DNA of 50,331 bases from an uncultured Clostridia bacterium (GCA_947593355.1 CANQDO010000006.1:1-50331), one strand, 5' to 3'. Shown: positions 1 through 8,742, counted from the first letter of the stretch. Made by a program: numbers and translations. Notes: generated from the letters alone by a model not told the origin.

Positions 1-8
1 ATGTCCAA

Positions 9-65
9 AAAGTGCTATTTTTAGGACTTTTATTTTTTATGGACTTTTTCCTATATTATTTTTCA
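9..65 (+). repeat. Left copy of a repeat found inverted at both ends of the window
   Basis: Positions 9-65 match the reverse complement of 50259-50315 with about four differences, including the shared core ATGGACTTTTTCCTATATTA. Weaker similarity continues rightward into the IS110 left end (CCTC, an AT-rich hairpin, then GTTATAAT-like bases). This is direct sequence observation. I infer a repeated target context or the edge of a second IS110-type copy, which would also explain why an assembly stopped here. Confidence 0.7.
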
Positions 66-78
66 ACCTTTTTCCTCG

Positions 79-84
79 TATAAT
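79..84 (+). promoter_or_regulatory. -10 half of a predicted circle-junction promoter
   Basis: TATAAT lies two bases inside the predicted left end. In the linear insertion no good -35 precedes it. In a circle closed through the CT core, TTGACA at 1619-1624 would lie exactly 18 bp upstream. Such split promoters driving bridge RNA and transposase are known for IS110-family circles; this instance is inferred from sequence. Confidence 0.65.
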
Positions 85-90
85 GTAAAT

Positions 91-285
91 AAATTTATTA
101 TACGAATTTCTCCTTTCTTTGAAATTTGTTATAATATTTTTATAGACTCTGTGGATTAGTGTTTTTTCCTATCGCTTGACGATTTCTTTGAAAGGCTCTA
201 ACCACAGATGTTTGTTTATTTGTTAATTAGTTAGATAACGCATGACGTTTTATTTAGAACGAGGCTACATTAAGCAAACATTTTG
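91..285 (+). ncRNA. Predicted IS110 bridge RNA
   Basis: Three consecutive stem-loops lie directly upstream of the transposase, as in the bridge RNA of IS110-group elements. The 5' stem-loop pairs 97-102 with 130-135 and 105-110 with 121-126. The second pairs 148-159 with 198-208 (11 bp, A155 bulged) around a 38-nt loop; its sides TTTTTCCT (163-170) and GAAAG (190-194) match the flanks at the CT core, so it is the likely target-binding loop. The third pairs 208-218 with 271-281 (11 bp, one G-U) around a 52-nt loop; TAGTTAG (228-234) and ACGAG (259-263) match the element's own ends, so it is the likely donor-binding loop. The RNA ends are estimates: the 5' end from the junction promoter, the 3' end from the last stem. 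Confidence 0.72.
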
Positions 286-327
286 TGGATCACATTGTCT
301 AAATTTTATTTAAAAGGAGTATTCTCT

Positions 328-1506
328 ATGATTTATATTGGTATCGATGTTGCAAAGAACAAACATGATTGCTTTGCAATGAGCTCTGATGGAGAAATTT
401 TATTTGAAAGAATGACTATTCCGAATAATTTGAACGGATTTTATTCTTTATTCAACTCTATTTCTCAACTTAACGAAAGTTTTGAAAATATTAAAGTAGG
501 ACTTGAAGCTACTGGACACTACAGCAATAATATTCTTAACTTTCTGACATCAAAAGGATTTAATGTTTATGTCATTAATCCACTACAAACTAATCTTTTC
601 AGAAAAGGTCAAAGCCTTAGAAAGACCAAAACAGATAAGTTAGATGCTCGTTTTATTGCTACAATGCTTATCACAGAAAACTTAAAGCCCTACTCTAATT
701 TATCTTATCACATTTCTGAATTAAAGTCACTAGTTAGACATAGATTTCGTTTAGTTCACGAACGTTCTAAATTTAAAACCTCTCTTTCTAGGCTGGTTAC
801 ACTTATTTTTCCAGAATTAGAAAAAATCGTTTGGTCTATTTCTCAAAATTCTGTGCTTTATCTTCTTAATGAACTTCCTTCTGTAAAAGAAATTTCTAAT
901 TGCAATTTAAAACATCTTACTTCTATTTTAGAAAAATTTTCTAAAGGAAAATATAGTAGAGATAAAGCTATTGAAATACGTGAACTTGCTAGAAAATCTA
1001 TTGGTACTAATAGTCATTCTTTATCTTTTGAATTGAAACAAGTTATTCAGTCTGTTTTATTCTTACAATCACAAATTGATGATATTGATAAAGAATTGAA
1101 AACTTTAGTCGATGAACTTAATAGTCCAATAATGTCAATCCCTGGTATTTCTTATGTCTCTGCTGCTTTTATTTTAGCTGAAATTGGTGATATATATAAC
1201 TTTGATTCACCAGCTAAATTACAAGCTTTTGCAGGACTTGACCCCTCTACATATCAGTCTGGAAAATATTCTGCAACTCATTCATCAATGGTAAAACGTG
1301 GTTCTAAATACCTTCGTTGGGCTTTACTTAATGCTACAAGACTTGTTTGCATGCGTGATAAAACTTTTAATGATTACAAAAATATGAAACTCGCTGAAGG
1401 CAAGCATTATTTTGTAGCACTTAGTCATACTTGTAAAAAATTAATAAGAGTTATTTATTATTTATTAAAAACAAACAATTCTTATCAACAATCCAAAGTA
1501 GCTTAG
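328..1506 (+). CDS. IS110-family transposase (DEDD recombinase)
   Basis: A 392-residue recombinase that would excise and insert the element under bridge-RNA guidance. The N-terminal RuvC-like DEDD domain shows D7 (IGID), E60 (GLEATGHY), D103 and D106 (TKTDKLDAR). The C-terminal transposase_20 domain starts near residue 268 (MSIPGISYVSAA) and carries QSG with the candidate catalytic Ser311, then KRGSKYLRWAL. Length and domain order are normal for the family. I chose ATG 328 because AAAAGGAGT lies 7 bp upstream; the in-frame TTG at 283 falls in the bridge-RNA stem and has no ribosome site. No frameshift or stop is seen, so the gene is probably functional. Confidence 0.95.
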   Translation: MIYIGIDVAKNKHDCFAMSSDGEILFERMTIPNNLNGFYSLFNSISQLNESFENIKVGLEATGHYSNNILNFLTSKGFNVYVINPLQTNLFRKGQSLRKTKTDKLDARFIATMLITENLKPYSNLSYHISELKSLVRHRFRLVHERSKFKTSLSRLVTLIFPELEKIVWSISQNSVLYLLNELPSVKEISNCNLKHLTSILEKFSKGKYSRDKAIEIRELARKSIGTNSHSLSFELKQVIQSVLFLQSQIDDIDKELKTLVDELNSPIMSIPGISYVSAAFILAEIGDIYNFDSPAKLQAFAGLDPSTYQSGKYSATHSSMVKRGSKYLRWALLNATRLVCMRDKTFNDYKNMKLAEGKHYFVALSHTCKKLIRVIYYLLKTNNSYQQSKVA

Positions 1507-1618
1507 TTGATAGTGTTTCATACTCTTTTATAAAGCATTTTCATAAATGCTTATTTGTCATGCATTTTTCAATGTACAAATTTATATAAAATATTTTTAA
1601 CTTTTTTTCATTTTTCTA

Positions 1619-1624
1619 TTGACA
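1619..1624 (+). promoter_or_regulatory. Outward -35 (TTGACA) in the IS right end
   Basis: A consensus TTGACA lies 15 bp inside the predicted right boundary and points out of the element. In the inserted form only poor -10 candidates follow in the flank. It pairs with TATAAT at 79-84 when the ends are joined (18-bp spacer). Confidence 0.6.
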
Positions 1625-1668
1625 TTCATATAGTTAGTCTTTCTCTTTTGATAATTAATTTTCTAACC

Positions 1669-2409
1669 TTACGTCTTCGATAAAAAATCTTTTGCTAAAG
1701 TTAGTACTAATATTTTTTTAACATTTGCTTTTCTTAGTAACTTTGCACACTCATTTACTGTACTTCCTGTTGTATATATATCATCAAAAATAACAACATT
1801 TTTGTTATTTAACATTTGCTCATTTTGCAATTTATATACTCCTTTTACATTTTTAATTCTCTGCTTTTTAGTTAAACTACTTTGTGCTACTGTGTTTTTT
1901 TGTTTAACTAAACAATTTGATATATATTGCAAGTTTTCTATGTTTTTTGCTACTTTTTTTGCTATAATTTCACTTTGATTATAGCCTCTTTTTCTCTTTC
2001 TTTTTGCATGTATTGGTACTGGAGTTATTATATCATAACTTTTTAAAAATCTACATATTTTTTCATTTTTTAATATAAAGTTCACAAAAGTTTCATTTAA
2101 ATAACTTTTTTCTCTAAATTTATATTCTATAATTTTCTTTCTTACTATTCCTTCATATTTAAATAAGTATATATGACTATCAAAATATTTATCTTTATAT
2201 TTTACAATATTTAATTTTTCTGTATCTGCTTGTAAGTCTTTATCTATATATTTAGGATAAAGAATATCGCTTATACTATTCAATTTTGGAATTTCTACTT
2301 TGGAAATTATATTTTCTTCTATTTTTCGTTTTAAGCTGTTTATAATTGAATTTTCCATGATAAAATTTCTTGTTTCAGAAAAAATTTTTTTGATAATTTG
2401 CACTAACAT
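1669..2409 (-). CDS. comF: ComF family protein (phosphoribosyltransferase fold)
   Basis: A 246-residue ComF-type protein. In competent Gram-positives ComF acts in the cytoplasm in uptake of transforming DNA; its biochemical reaction is not settled. The PRPP-binding loop is clear near the C-terminus (VVIFDDIYTTGSTVNE), preceded by the family segment TPVPIHAKRKRKRGYNQSE. The N-terminal CxxC zinc ribbon usual in ComF is missing: the corresponding part reads SDILYPKYIDKD, without cysteines. The start at 2409 follows AGGCGG with 8-bp spacing. recD2 lies upstream, separated by a terminator at 2435-2462, so comF probably has its own promoter. The IS110 element is inserted just beyond its stop. Confidence 0.85.
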   Translation of the reverse strand: MLVQIIKKIFSETRNFIMENSIINSLKRKIEENIISKVEIPKLNSISDILYPKYIDKDLQADTEKLNIVKYKDKYFDSHIYLFKYEGIVRKKIIEYKFREKSYLNETFVNFILKNEKICRFLKSYDIITPVPIHAKRKRKRGYNQSEIIAKKVAKNIENLQYISNCLVKQKNTVAQSSLTKKQRIKNVKGVYKLQNEQMLNNKNVVIFDDIYTTGSTVNECAKLLRKANVKKILVLTLAKDFLSKT

Positions 2410-2434
2410 ATATTGTACCGCCTTATTTTGAAAA

Positions 2435-2462
2435 AAATACACATACTTTTGTATGTGTATTT
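2435..2462 (-). terminator. Intrinsic terminator downstream of recD2
   Basis: A perfect 12-bp stem (AAATACACATAC, TTTT loop, then its complement) is followed on the minus strand by a T-run. It lies between recD2 and comF and would end the recD2 transcript just before comF. Confidence 0.75.
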
Positions 2463-2548
2463 ATATTAACATATTATGTTTAGTTTTGCAATATACAAAT
2501 TATATGTATAAATTTAAACATTACCTAAATGATTTATTTTTCATATTT

Positions 2549-2597
2549 CAAAATTGTCCGTCCCAAAAATCCGGAATTTTAGAACCGTCCCCCCAAT
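2549..2597. repeat. REP-like GGGACGG element overlapping the recD2 3' end
   Basis: On the minus strand the segment reads GGGGGGACGGTTCT, then AAAATTCCGGATTTT (palindromic TCCGGA centre), then GGGACGGACAATTTT. Similar GGGGACGGTTC and GGGACAGTCCC sequences are dispersed in many Firmicutes. The recD2 stop codon lies inside it, so the last residues of RecD2 come from the repeat. A shorter related fragment (GGACGGTTCC) is at 5485-5494. Confidence 0.6.
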
Positions 2598-4960
2598 TTA
2601 TATTTAAGTCCTGTATTTCTTTTCTTGTTATCCGCATTTTGTATCATATACTGCACCAAATTAGCATTACCTATTATAATTAGCATTTCTTTAGCTCTTG
2701 TCATGCCTGTATATAATAGGTTTCTAGTAAGAAGCTGTGGTGATGTTTGTGGCACAACCATTATTGCAACATCAAATTCACTTCCTTGTGCTTTATGTAT
2801 TGTAATTGCATAAGCATGCTCTATTTGGTCCATTTCTGAATATTGATAGTTTGCAACTTTGTCATCATCAAATTTTATGGTAATTATTTTTTCTTCATCA
2901 TCTATTGCTTCAATTACTCCCAATTCTCCATTAAATATTCCTGAACCATTTTCATATTTTCCATCTATTTCTTTTTCCCAAAAAATATCATAATTATTTT
3001 TTGTTTGCATTACTCTGTCGTTTTCTCGAAATATAACATCTCCAAAAGCCTTTTCATTTAATATTGAAGGCGGATTTAAGTTTTCTTGTAATATTTTATT
3101 TAGCTCTTTCGTTCCCAATTTTCCTTTTTTAGTTGGAGTTAAAACTTGAATGTTTTTAAAGAAATCATAATTTCCATAGTTCTTCAATCTTTCTTTACAT
3201 AATGATATTATGTTATATAATATTTTATCTTGATTTGCTTCATTTATATAGAAAAAGTCCTGTTTTAATTCCTTCTGGTCTATTTCTTCTTCATCTTCTA
3301 AATCTTCTTTACTAGATTTTGACGTTTGATTTTCGTCATTAAGATTTACGGCTTGCTTGTCATTACTAGATAAAAAAGGTTGTCCTTCATTTACTCTATG
3401 CGCATTTAATATTATTTTACTTTTAGCTGCTTGTCTAAAAATTTTGTTTAACACTATTGTTGATATTTCTTCTGAATGAATTAAGTCTTTTAACACTGCC
3501 CCTGGTCCTACAGATGGTAATTGGTCTATATCTCCAACTAATACTAATTTTGTTCCTTGATATAATGCTTTGGATAAATAATTCATTAAAAATATATCTA
3601 CCATTGACATTTCGTCTACTATAACTACGTCTGCATCTAGTGGCGCTACCTCATATTCTTTATTATTAAACATTCCTTGGTCTGATTCAAACTTTCCTAT
3701 TTCTAATAATCTGTGCAATGTTTTGGCTTCTTCTCCTGTTGTTTCAGTCATACGTTTTGCTGCCCTTCCAGTAGGCGCACATAAAACTACTTTTTTACCA
3801 TTTCTTTTGTACATATCTATAATGCTTTTTATTATTGTTGTTTTTCCTGTACCAGGTCCACCAGTAATTATACATACGTTATTTTCATTTACACTTTCTA
3901 TTGCCTCTTTTTGCTTCTCTGAAAGTTCTATGTCTGAATGTTCTTCTATTAATTTTAACTCTTTTTTTACATTGTTTATTTTTTTGATATTTTTACTTTT
4001 ATTTAAAATCTTTATTTTATCTGCTACATTTTCTTCTGCCTTGTAAAAAGCAGATAGATATATCCATTTTTCCTCTCTGTTTTCGTATGCCACATCTTTT
4101 TCCTCTGCATTTTCTTCATTACTTTCGCTTGTTATATTTTTCTTTTCTTCACTTTTTATTTTTCTTACTTCTTCTACTATATCTCCTTTTACTTTAAGTT
4201 CTATTATACTTTCTTCTATATCTTCATTCTCTACTGATAATAGAGTTTTGCAGAAATCTATTAAATTTTCTAATAATACACAACAATGACCATTATATGA
4301 TGCACACATTAAGGCATATTTTATTCCACTTTTTACCCTTTTTTCATTATTATATGGAAGTCCTAAATCCATTGCCATTTTATCTATTTTTTTGAAGTCC
4401 ACATTATTAGCAACATCAACTAATATATATGGATTTGCTTCTATTTCTTCTATTGCGTTTGCTCCCAACGCTTTATATACATTTTTTGCATTTTGAACAC
4501 CAATTCCAAATTTCTCTAAAAAACCTACTATTTGCCATAGCTCCCAATTTTCCACAAATGTTTCTGATATTTGTATAGCCTTATCTACAGTTATTCCTTT
4601 AATATTTGCAAGCCTTCTTGGTTCAAATTTTAGAACATGAATAGTTTCTTCTCCAAATTCTTTTATTATTCTTTTCGCAGTAGCAGGTCCTACTCCTTTT
4701 ATAGTTCCATTTGATAAATATCTTTCTAATGCTCCTAATGTTTCAGGCATAAGTTTTTCAAATGTATTTACTTTAAATTGTTCACCATAATCTTGGTGTA
4801 CTACAAAGTTACCTTCTAATTTTAAAGTATCTCCAACATTAATAAAAGGTAAATAACCTACTATTACAGTATCTCCTTCTTGTGTTTCAAATTCTGCTAC
4901 AGTATAACTATTTACCTCGTTTTGATAAATTATATCTTTAACTTCGCCTTTGATTTCCAA
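2579..4960 (-). CDS. recD2: RecD2 family ATP-dependent DNA helicase
   Basis: A 793-residue superfamily 1B 5'-3' helicase, the AddAB/RecBC-independent RecD2 type involved in replication and repair. It has an N-terminal OB-like region, helix-hairpin-helix segments (residues ~75-130, for example TIKGVGPATAKRI), Walker A GGPGTGKT at 367-374, Walker B VDEMSM around 449, VGDIDQLPSVGPG, and the C-terminal UvrD-like HAYAITIHKAQGSEFD. Two acidic low-complexity inserts (near 270-297 and 535-560) enlarge it slightly. The start is TTG at 4960 with GAGG 7-8 bp upstream; no ATG is better placed. The last five residues (LGGRF) are encoded by a GGGACGG repeat. Confidence 0.93.
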   Translation of the reverse strand: MEIKGEVKDIIYQNEVNSYTVAEFETQEGDTVIVGYLPFINVGDTLKLEGNFVVHQDYGEQFKVNTFEKLMPETLGALERYLSNGTIKGVGPATAKRIIKEFGEETIHVLKFEPRRLANIKGITVDKAIQISETFVENWELWQIVGFLEKFGIGVQNAKNVYKALGANAIEEIEANPYILVDVANNVDFKKIDKMAMDLGLPYNNEKRVKSGIKYALMCASYNGHCCVLLENLIDFCKTLLSVENEDIEESIIELKVKGDIVEEVRKIKSEEKKNITSESNEENAEEKDVAYENREEKWIYLSAFYKAEENVADKIKILNKSKNIKKINNVKKELKLIEEHSDIELSEKQKEAIESVNENNVCIITGGPGTGKTTIIKSIIDMYKRNGKKVVLCAPTGRAAKRMTETTGEEAKTLHRLLEIGKFESDQGMFNNKEYEVAPLDADVVIVDEMSMVDIFLMNYLSKALYQGTKLVLVGDIDQLPSVGPGAVLKDLIHSEEISTIVLNKIFRQAAKSKIILNAHRVNEGQPFLSSNDKQAVNLNDENQTSKSSKEDLEDEEEIDQKELKQDFFYINEANQDKILYNIISLCKERLKNYGNYDFFKNIQVLTPTKKGKLGTKELNKILQENLNPPSILNEKAFGDVIFRENDRVMQTKNNYDIFWEKEIDGKYENGSGIFNGELGVIEAIDDEEKIITIKFDDDKVANYQYSEMDQIEHAYAITIHKAQGSEFDVAIMVVPQTSPQLLTRNLLYTGMTRAKEMLIIIGNANLVQYMIQNADNKKRNTGLKYKLGGRF

Positions 4961-5052
4961 AAAATGTCCTCTTTTCCTTATAAATTTGCCACTATTTTCA
5001 AATTCATTTTTCTTTTATATTCGCTTATTTTAAATTTGCTCTTATTTTATCA

Positions 5053-5083
5053 AAAAAGAAATGTTTTTACAACATTTCTCTTT
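5053..5083 (-). terminator. Intrinsic terminator after the 5090-5443 gene
   Basis: On the minus strand AGAAATGTT, a short loop and AACATTTCT are followed by TTTTTT. It lies 10 bp past the stop of the small membrane protein gene. Confidence 0.7.
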
Positions 5084-5089
5084 AATAAT

Positions 5090-5443
5090 CTATACATTTT
5101 TAATTCCTTCTATTATTTCTTTACATTCCCTCCAATTTGTAACTTTTATGCAACTATAATCTTTACTTAATTTTTCTAAAATTTCCTTCGTGTCATCTGT
5201 AGAATTTAAGTCTGTTACTATTATATCTTTTACATTCTCTTCTTTTCCATATAAAATTCTAAAAAGTATTGAACGTAGAAAACCTTCTATTTTGTTTTCT
5301 TGATTTTTTACTGCTATTATAAAGTAAATTCCTTCTGACTTTAAACTTGTATGTAAACATATGCTTAATATTGCCTTGACTAGCTCTATTGCACCATAAA
5401 TTGCCATTGTCCAGAGTATAGCATTTAATATAAAATCTCCCAT
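5090..5443 (-). CDS. Small membrane protein with a glycosyltransferase-2-like segment
   Basis: 117 residues, no function assigned. One N-terminal hydrophobic helix (residues ~3-25) is followed by a cytoplasmic segment resembling the nucleotide-binding start of a family 2 glycosyltransferase: IYFIIAVKNQENKIEGFLRS, then DIIVTDLNSTDDTKEILEKL. The rest of a glycosyltransferase catalytic domain is absent, so enzyme activity is unlikely without a partner. The start at 5443 follows AGGGGG; an in-frame ATG seven codons upstream lacks a site. It lies between tmk and recD2 on the same strand and has its own terminator. Family resemblance is my reading of the motifs, not a search result. Confidence 0.6.
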   Translation of the reverse strand: MGDFILNAILWTMAIYGAIELVKAILSICLHTSLKSEGIYFIIAVKNQENKIEGFLRSILFRILYGKEENVKDIIVTDLNSTDDTKEILEKLSKDYSCIKVTNWRECKEIIEGIKNV

Positions 5444-5565
5444 ATATATGCCCCCTAATACCATATAATATGATAGATTTTATTGGACGGTTCCATTTTT
5501 AGACTCTCTTATAAAGTTTTTATACAGCCATTAAATCTCGAACTTTTAAAACTGCCTTGAAAATT

Positions 5566-6270
5566 TTACCTTTCTTCTTCATCATGTTCTTTTCTTAAAT
5601 TTAAAATACTTGATAATCTATTATAAATTTGTTCATGTATATCTTCTATTGTTCTTAATTTACCATTTTGAACACAATCTATTTGGTACCAACCATATTT
5701 TTTTGCTACATCAAGAGCTGCACTATGTGCATCTCTTAAATGATTTTCATCACTTTCATGAATATCTTTTTGAGCTGTATGTGAAAATTTATTTTCTCTA
5801 TCTTTTATTAATTCTAATGCCGTTTCAACAGGCATATTTAAGAAAAATACTTCTGTTGGCTTTGGAAGACCATATAGGTTAAATTCAAAGTCTAATAACC
5901 AATCTAAAAATTTCTCTCTTTCTTGCTTATTATCTATTTTTCCGGCCTGATGCACCATGTTTGCTGTTGTATACCTATCTGCTAATATTATTCCACCATT
6001 TTTGTAGTATTCTTCAAAATCTTTTTTATATGTTGCATACCTATCTACTGCATAAAAAGTTGAAGCTATATATGGGCTTATTTGTTTTGCATTTTTTCCA
6101 AATTCCCCTGATAAATACATTTTTACTAGAGCTGAACTTGGTGAATCGTAATTTGGAAAACTCATAACTCTATAATCTATTTTTTGCTTATCTAAACTTC
6201 CTTTTAATAATTCAAATTGAGTTTGTTTTCCGCTTCCATCTGTTCCATCAATAACAAATAATTTTCCCAT
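5566..6270 (-). CDS. tmk: Thymidylate kinase
   Basis: A 234-residue cytosolic dTMP kinase (dTMP to dTDP, dTTP synthesis). It has P-loop GTDGSGKQTQ near residue 8, a DRY motif (ILADRYTTAN) near 95-105, and a lid region with EVFFLNMPVETALELIKDR. It is ~25 residues longer than the usual 205-215. The start at 6270 (MGKLFVIDG) follows AGGAAG with good spacing; the ATG 13 codons upstream does not. It lies 64 bp after pheT on the same strand and could share that transcript. Confidence 0.92.
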   Translation of the reverse strand: MGKLFVIDGTDGSGKQTQFELLKGSLDKQKIDYRVMSFPNYDSPSSALVKMYLSGEFGKNAKQISPYIASTFYAVDRYATYKKDFEEYYKNGGIILADRYTTANMVHQAGKIDNKQEREKFLDWLLDFEFNLYGLPKPTEVFFLNMPVETALELIKDRENKFSHTAQKDIHESDENHLRDAHSAALDVAKKYGWYQIDCVQNGKLRTIEDIHEQIYNRLSSILNLRKEHDEEER

Positions 6271-6334
6271 ATTTTTTACTTCCTTTCCTACAATTTTTAC
6301 TGTTTGCATACTTATAAAATCTTCAATTAATATT

Positions 6335-8701
6335 TTATTTTCTTATTTCCATTCCTTGTTTTTCTATTGCTTGTATAATCTTGTTCAATATATCATTTAT
6401 CTCATCATCTGTCAATGTTCTATCTTGAGCTTCAAACTCTAAAGAATAGGCTATGCTCTTCTTGCCTTTTTCTACATTTTCCCCTGTATAAACATCAAAC
6501 ACATCTGTACTCTTAAGCAAGTTTCCGGCAGCTTTCTTTATTATTTTTGCTATTTCTTCTGAAGCTAGATTTTTTTCTGCAATAACTGCTAAATCTTTCT
6601 TTATGCTTGGGAATTTTGATATTTCTTTATATTTCATTTTTCCTGTTTTTATTTCTAGTAATAAATCTAAATTAATTTCCATTACATATACAGGTTCTTT
6701 TGAAACAGTTGGATGTACTCTTCCAACTATTCCTACTTGTTTACCATTTACTACTATTTGTGCTGTTTGGCCTGGATGAAATTCTTGAGGAATATTGCCT
6801 GCTACAAAGCTATATCTATTTTCATATCCTAAATAATTTAATAATTCTTCTGCAATACCTTTAATTATATAAAAATCTACTTGTTTTCTATTGTCTACGC
6901 CTAAATAATATTCACCTGACATTAATACACATAATTTTGAATCTTCTCCATATTCTCCATTTTTCTTATAAAAACCTTTACCTATTTCAAAAATTGAAAC
7001 ATCTTTTACATTATGTGCTTTATTATATTCGTATATTTTTAGTAATGATGGTATCATACTATATCTTAATGTATTTCTTTCTTCTGTCATCGGGTCTAAT
7101 AATCTTACCATTTCAAATTCGTCTAATGTAAATTTTGAAGCTTCTTTATCATTTACAAGTATATATGAAAGTGTTTCATTTAATCCTAATAAAATCATTT
7201 TATTTCTTATTTCTCTTGGAACTTTATTGTAGCTTCCTGGTCTTACTGGAAGAATTGGTAATTTTCCTTCTATATTATCTACACCATAAATACGTCCAAC
7301 TTCTTCTATTAAATCTTCTTTTATGCTTATATCTAACCTTCTTGTAGGTACATATACTTTTATAGTTTTTCCTTCTTCCTTGTATTTGAAACCTAACTTT
7401 CTAAATACTTCTAATACCTCTTTTTCAGGTACTTCTAAGCCTAAAAGATTATTTATATCTTCGTATGTTATACTAATTTCTTTATCTTCCTTGCTTGTTG
7501 TATCGTATTTTGCAAGTCCTGTAACAACTTTTGCATCTGCATATTTTTCTAGCAAATTACAAGATCTTTCTATCGCCATGTATGTTCTTACTGGATCTAA
7601 TCCTTTTTCAAACCTTGAACTAGCTTCACTTCTTAATATTTTCTTTGATGTTTGCCTTATTTTTACTGGATTGAATATTGCTGATTCTATAATTATATTT
7701 TTAGTAGTTTCTTCAATTTCTGTATCTAAACCACCCATAACACCAGCTAAACCTATTGCTTTTGTTCCATCAGAAATAACAATATCATCTTCAGATAAAG
7801 TTCTTTCTATATTATCTAATGTTGTTAGTTTTTCTCCTTCTTTTGCCATTCTAACTTCTATTTTTCCTTTTAGAGTATCTGCATCATAGTAATGTAGTGG
7901 TTGACCTGTTTCTAACATAACATAGTTACTAATATCTACTACATTATTTATTGGCCTTATTCCTGATGCAATTAATCTATTTTTTATGAATGCTGGGCTT
8001 TCCTTGATACTTACATTTTCTACTCTTTTTGCTAAAAACAATTCACAATTTTCAGTATTTATTTCTAATTTGAAACTTTTATTTATATCTTCTCCATCTT
8101 CTTTATGTGATGTTTCTATTTCTTTAACAGGCTTATCATATATTGCTCCAAGCTCATATGCCATTCCTAAAATACTTAATAAATCTCCACGATTTGCAGT
8201 TAGCTCAAAGTCTATTACTCCATCATCCATTTCCATAAACTTTAATGGATCTCCTCCAACTGGTGCATCTTGTGGCAATTCATGTATTCCATCTCTATCT
8301 GCATCTGTTAAAAATTTATTTTCTAACCCAAGTTCTGCAATAGAACATAACATACCATTAGATTCTTGACCTCTTATATTTCCTTTCTTTATTTTAAAAT
8401 CTCCTGGAAGCTCTGCGCCAACTAATGCAACTATAACTTTTAATCCTTTTCTAACATTTGGTGCACCACAAACTATTTGCAATATTTCATTTCCAACATC
8501 TACTTTGCATACATGTAAATGGTCTGAATCTGGATGCATTTCACATTCCTTTACTTCTCCTATTACTAAATTTGTTGCATTTATTAACTTTCCGCATGAA
8601 TCATATTCATTTCCTACTCTAGTCATGTCATCTGCAATTTTCTCAATGTCACCATCATCTATATCCACATAATCTTTTACAAAATTTGTACTTAATTTCA
8701 T
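6335..8701 (-). CDS. pheT: Phenylalanyl-tRNA synthetase beta subunit
   Basis: 788 residues, the normal length for bacterial PheT, which joins PheS in an (alpha beta)2 enzyme charging tRNA-Phe. It shows an N-terminal EMAP-type tRNA-binding domain (VIGEVKECEMHPDSDHLHVC, residues ~46-66), the B3/B4 editing domain (IASGIRPINNVVDISNYVML), B5, and a C-terminal ferredoxin-fold anticodon-binding domain (KFPSIKKDLAVI). A GGAAA ribosome site precedes the ATG. It starts 41 bp after pheS and is controlled by the same T-box. Confidence 0.97.
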   Translation of the reverse strand: MKLSTNFVKDYVDIDDGDIEKIADDMTRVGNEYDSCGKLINATNLVIGEVKECEMHPDSDHLHVCKVDVGNEILQIVCGAPNVRKGLKVIVALVGAELPGDFKIKKGNIRGQESNGMLCSIAELGLENKFLTDADRDGIHELPQDAPVGGDPLKFMEMDDGVIDFELTANRGDLLSILGMAYELGAIYDKPVKEIETSHKEDGEDINKSFKLEINTENCELFLAKRVENVSIKESPAFIKNRLIASGIRPINNVVDISNYVMLETGQPLHYYDADTLKGKIEVRMAKEGEKLTTLDNIERTLSEDDIVISDGTKAIGLAGVMGGLDTEIEETTKNIIIESAIFNPVKIRQTSKKILRSEASSRFEKGLDPVRTYMAIERSCNLLEKYADAKVVTGLAKYDTTSKEDKEISITYEDINNLLGLEVPEKEVLEVFRKLGFKYKEEGKTIKVYVPTRRLDISIKEDLIEEVGRIYGVDNIEGKLPILPVRPGSYNKVPREIRNKMILLGLNETLSYILVNDKEASKFTLDEFEMVRLLDPMTEERNTLRYSMIPSLLKIYEYNKAHNVKDVSIFEIGKGFYKKNGEYGEDSKLCVLMSGEYYLGVDNRKQVDFYIIKGIAEELLNYLGYENRYSFVAGNIPQEFHPGQTAQIVVNGKQVGIVGRVHPTVSKEPVYVMEINLDLLLEIKTGKMKYKEISKFPSIKKDLAVIAEKNLASEEIAKIIKKAAGNLLKSTDVFDVYTGENVEKGKKSIAYSLEFEAQDRTLTDDEINDILNKIIQAIEKQGMEIRK

Positions 8702-8742
8702 TTTTATTTCCTTTCCATACTAAAAAGTATTTATAAATAATT

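Larger units (their letters stand above)
77..1638 (+). mobile_element. IS110-group insertion sequence, apparently intact
   Basis: The element has one DEDD transposase gene, a structured non-coding left end of ~250 bp and a right end of ~130 bp, which is the IS110-group layout. No terminal inverted repeats or target duplications are evident, as expected for the family. I place the boundaries at a CT dinucleotide present at 75-76 and 1639-1640. Support: TTTTTCCT in the first RNA loop (163-170) equals 69-76; GAAAG (190-194) is complementary to 1639-1643; TAGTTAG in the second loop (228-234) equals 1631-1637; ACGAG (259-263) is complementary to 75-79. Joining 1638 to 77 through CT gives TTGACA-N18-TATAAT, the circle-junction promoter known for IS110-type elements. 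It sits just past the comF stop. Boundaries are inference; element identity is secure. Confidence 0.8.

Noticed and set aside
283-327. TTG at 283 as transposase start
   Set aside because: It lies at the edge of the bridge-RNA donor stem and lacks a ribosome site; ATG 328 has AAAAGGAGT at the right distance.
2453-2683. 76-codon plus-strand open frame
   Set aside because: It runs over a terminator, a REP-like repeat and the recD2 3' end; no ribosome site and no recognisable protein.
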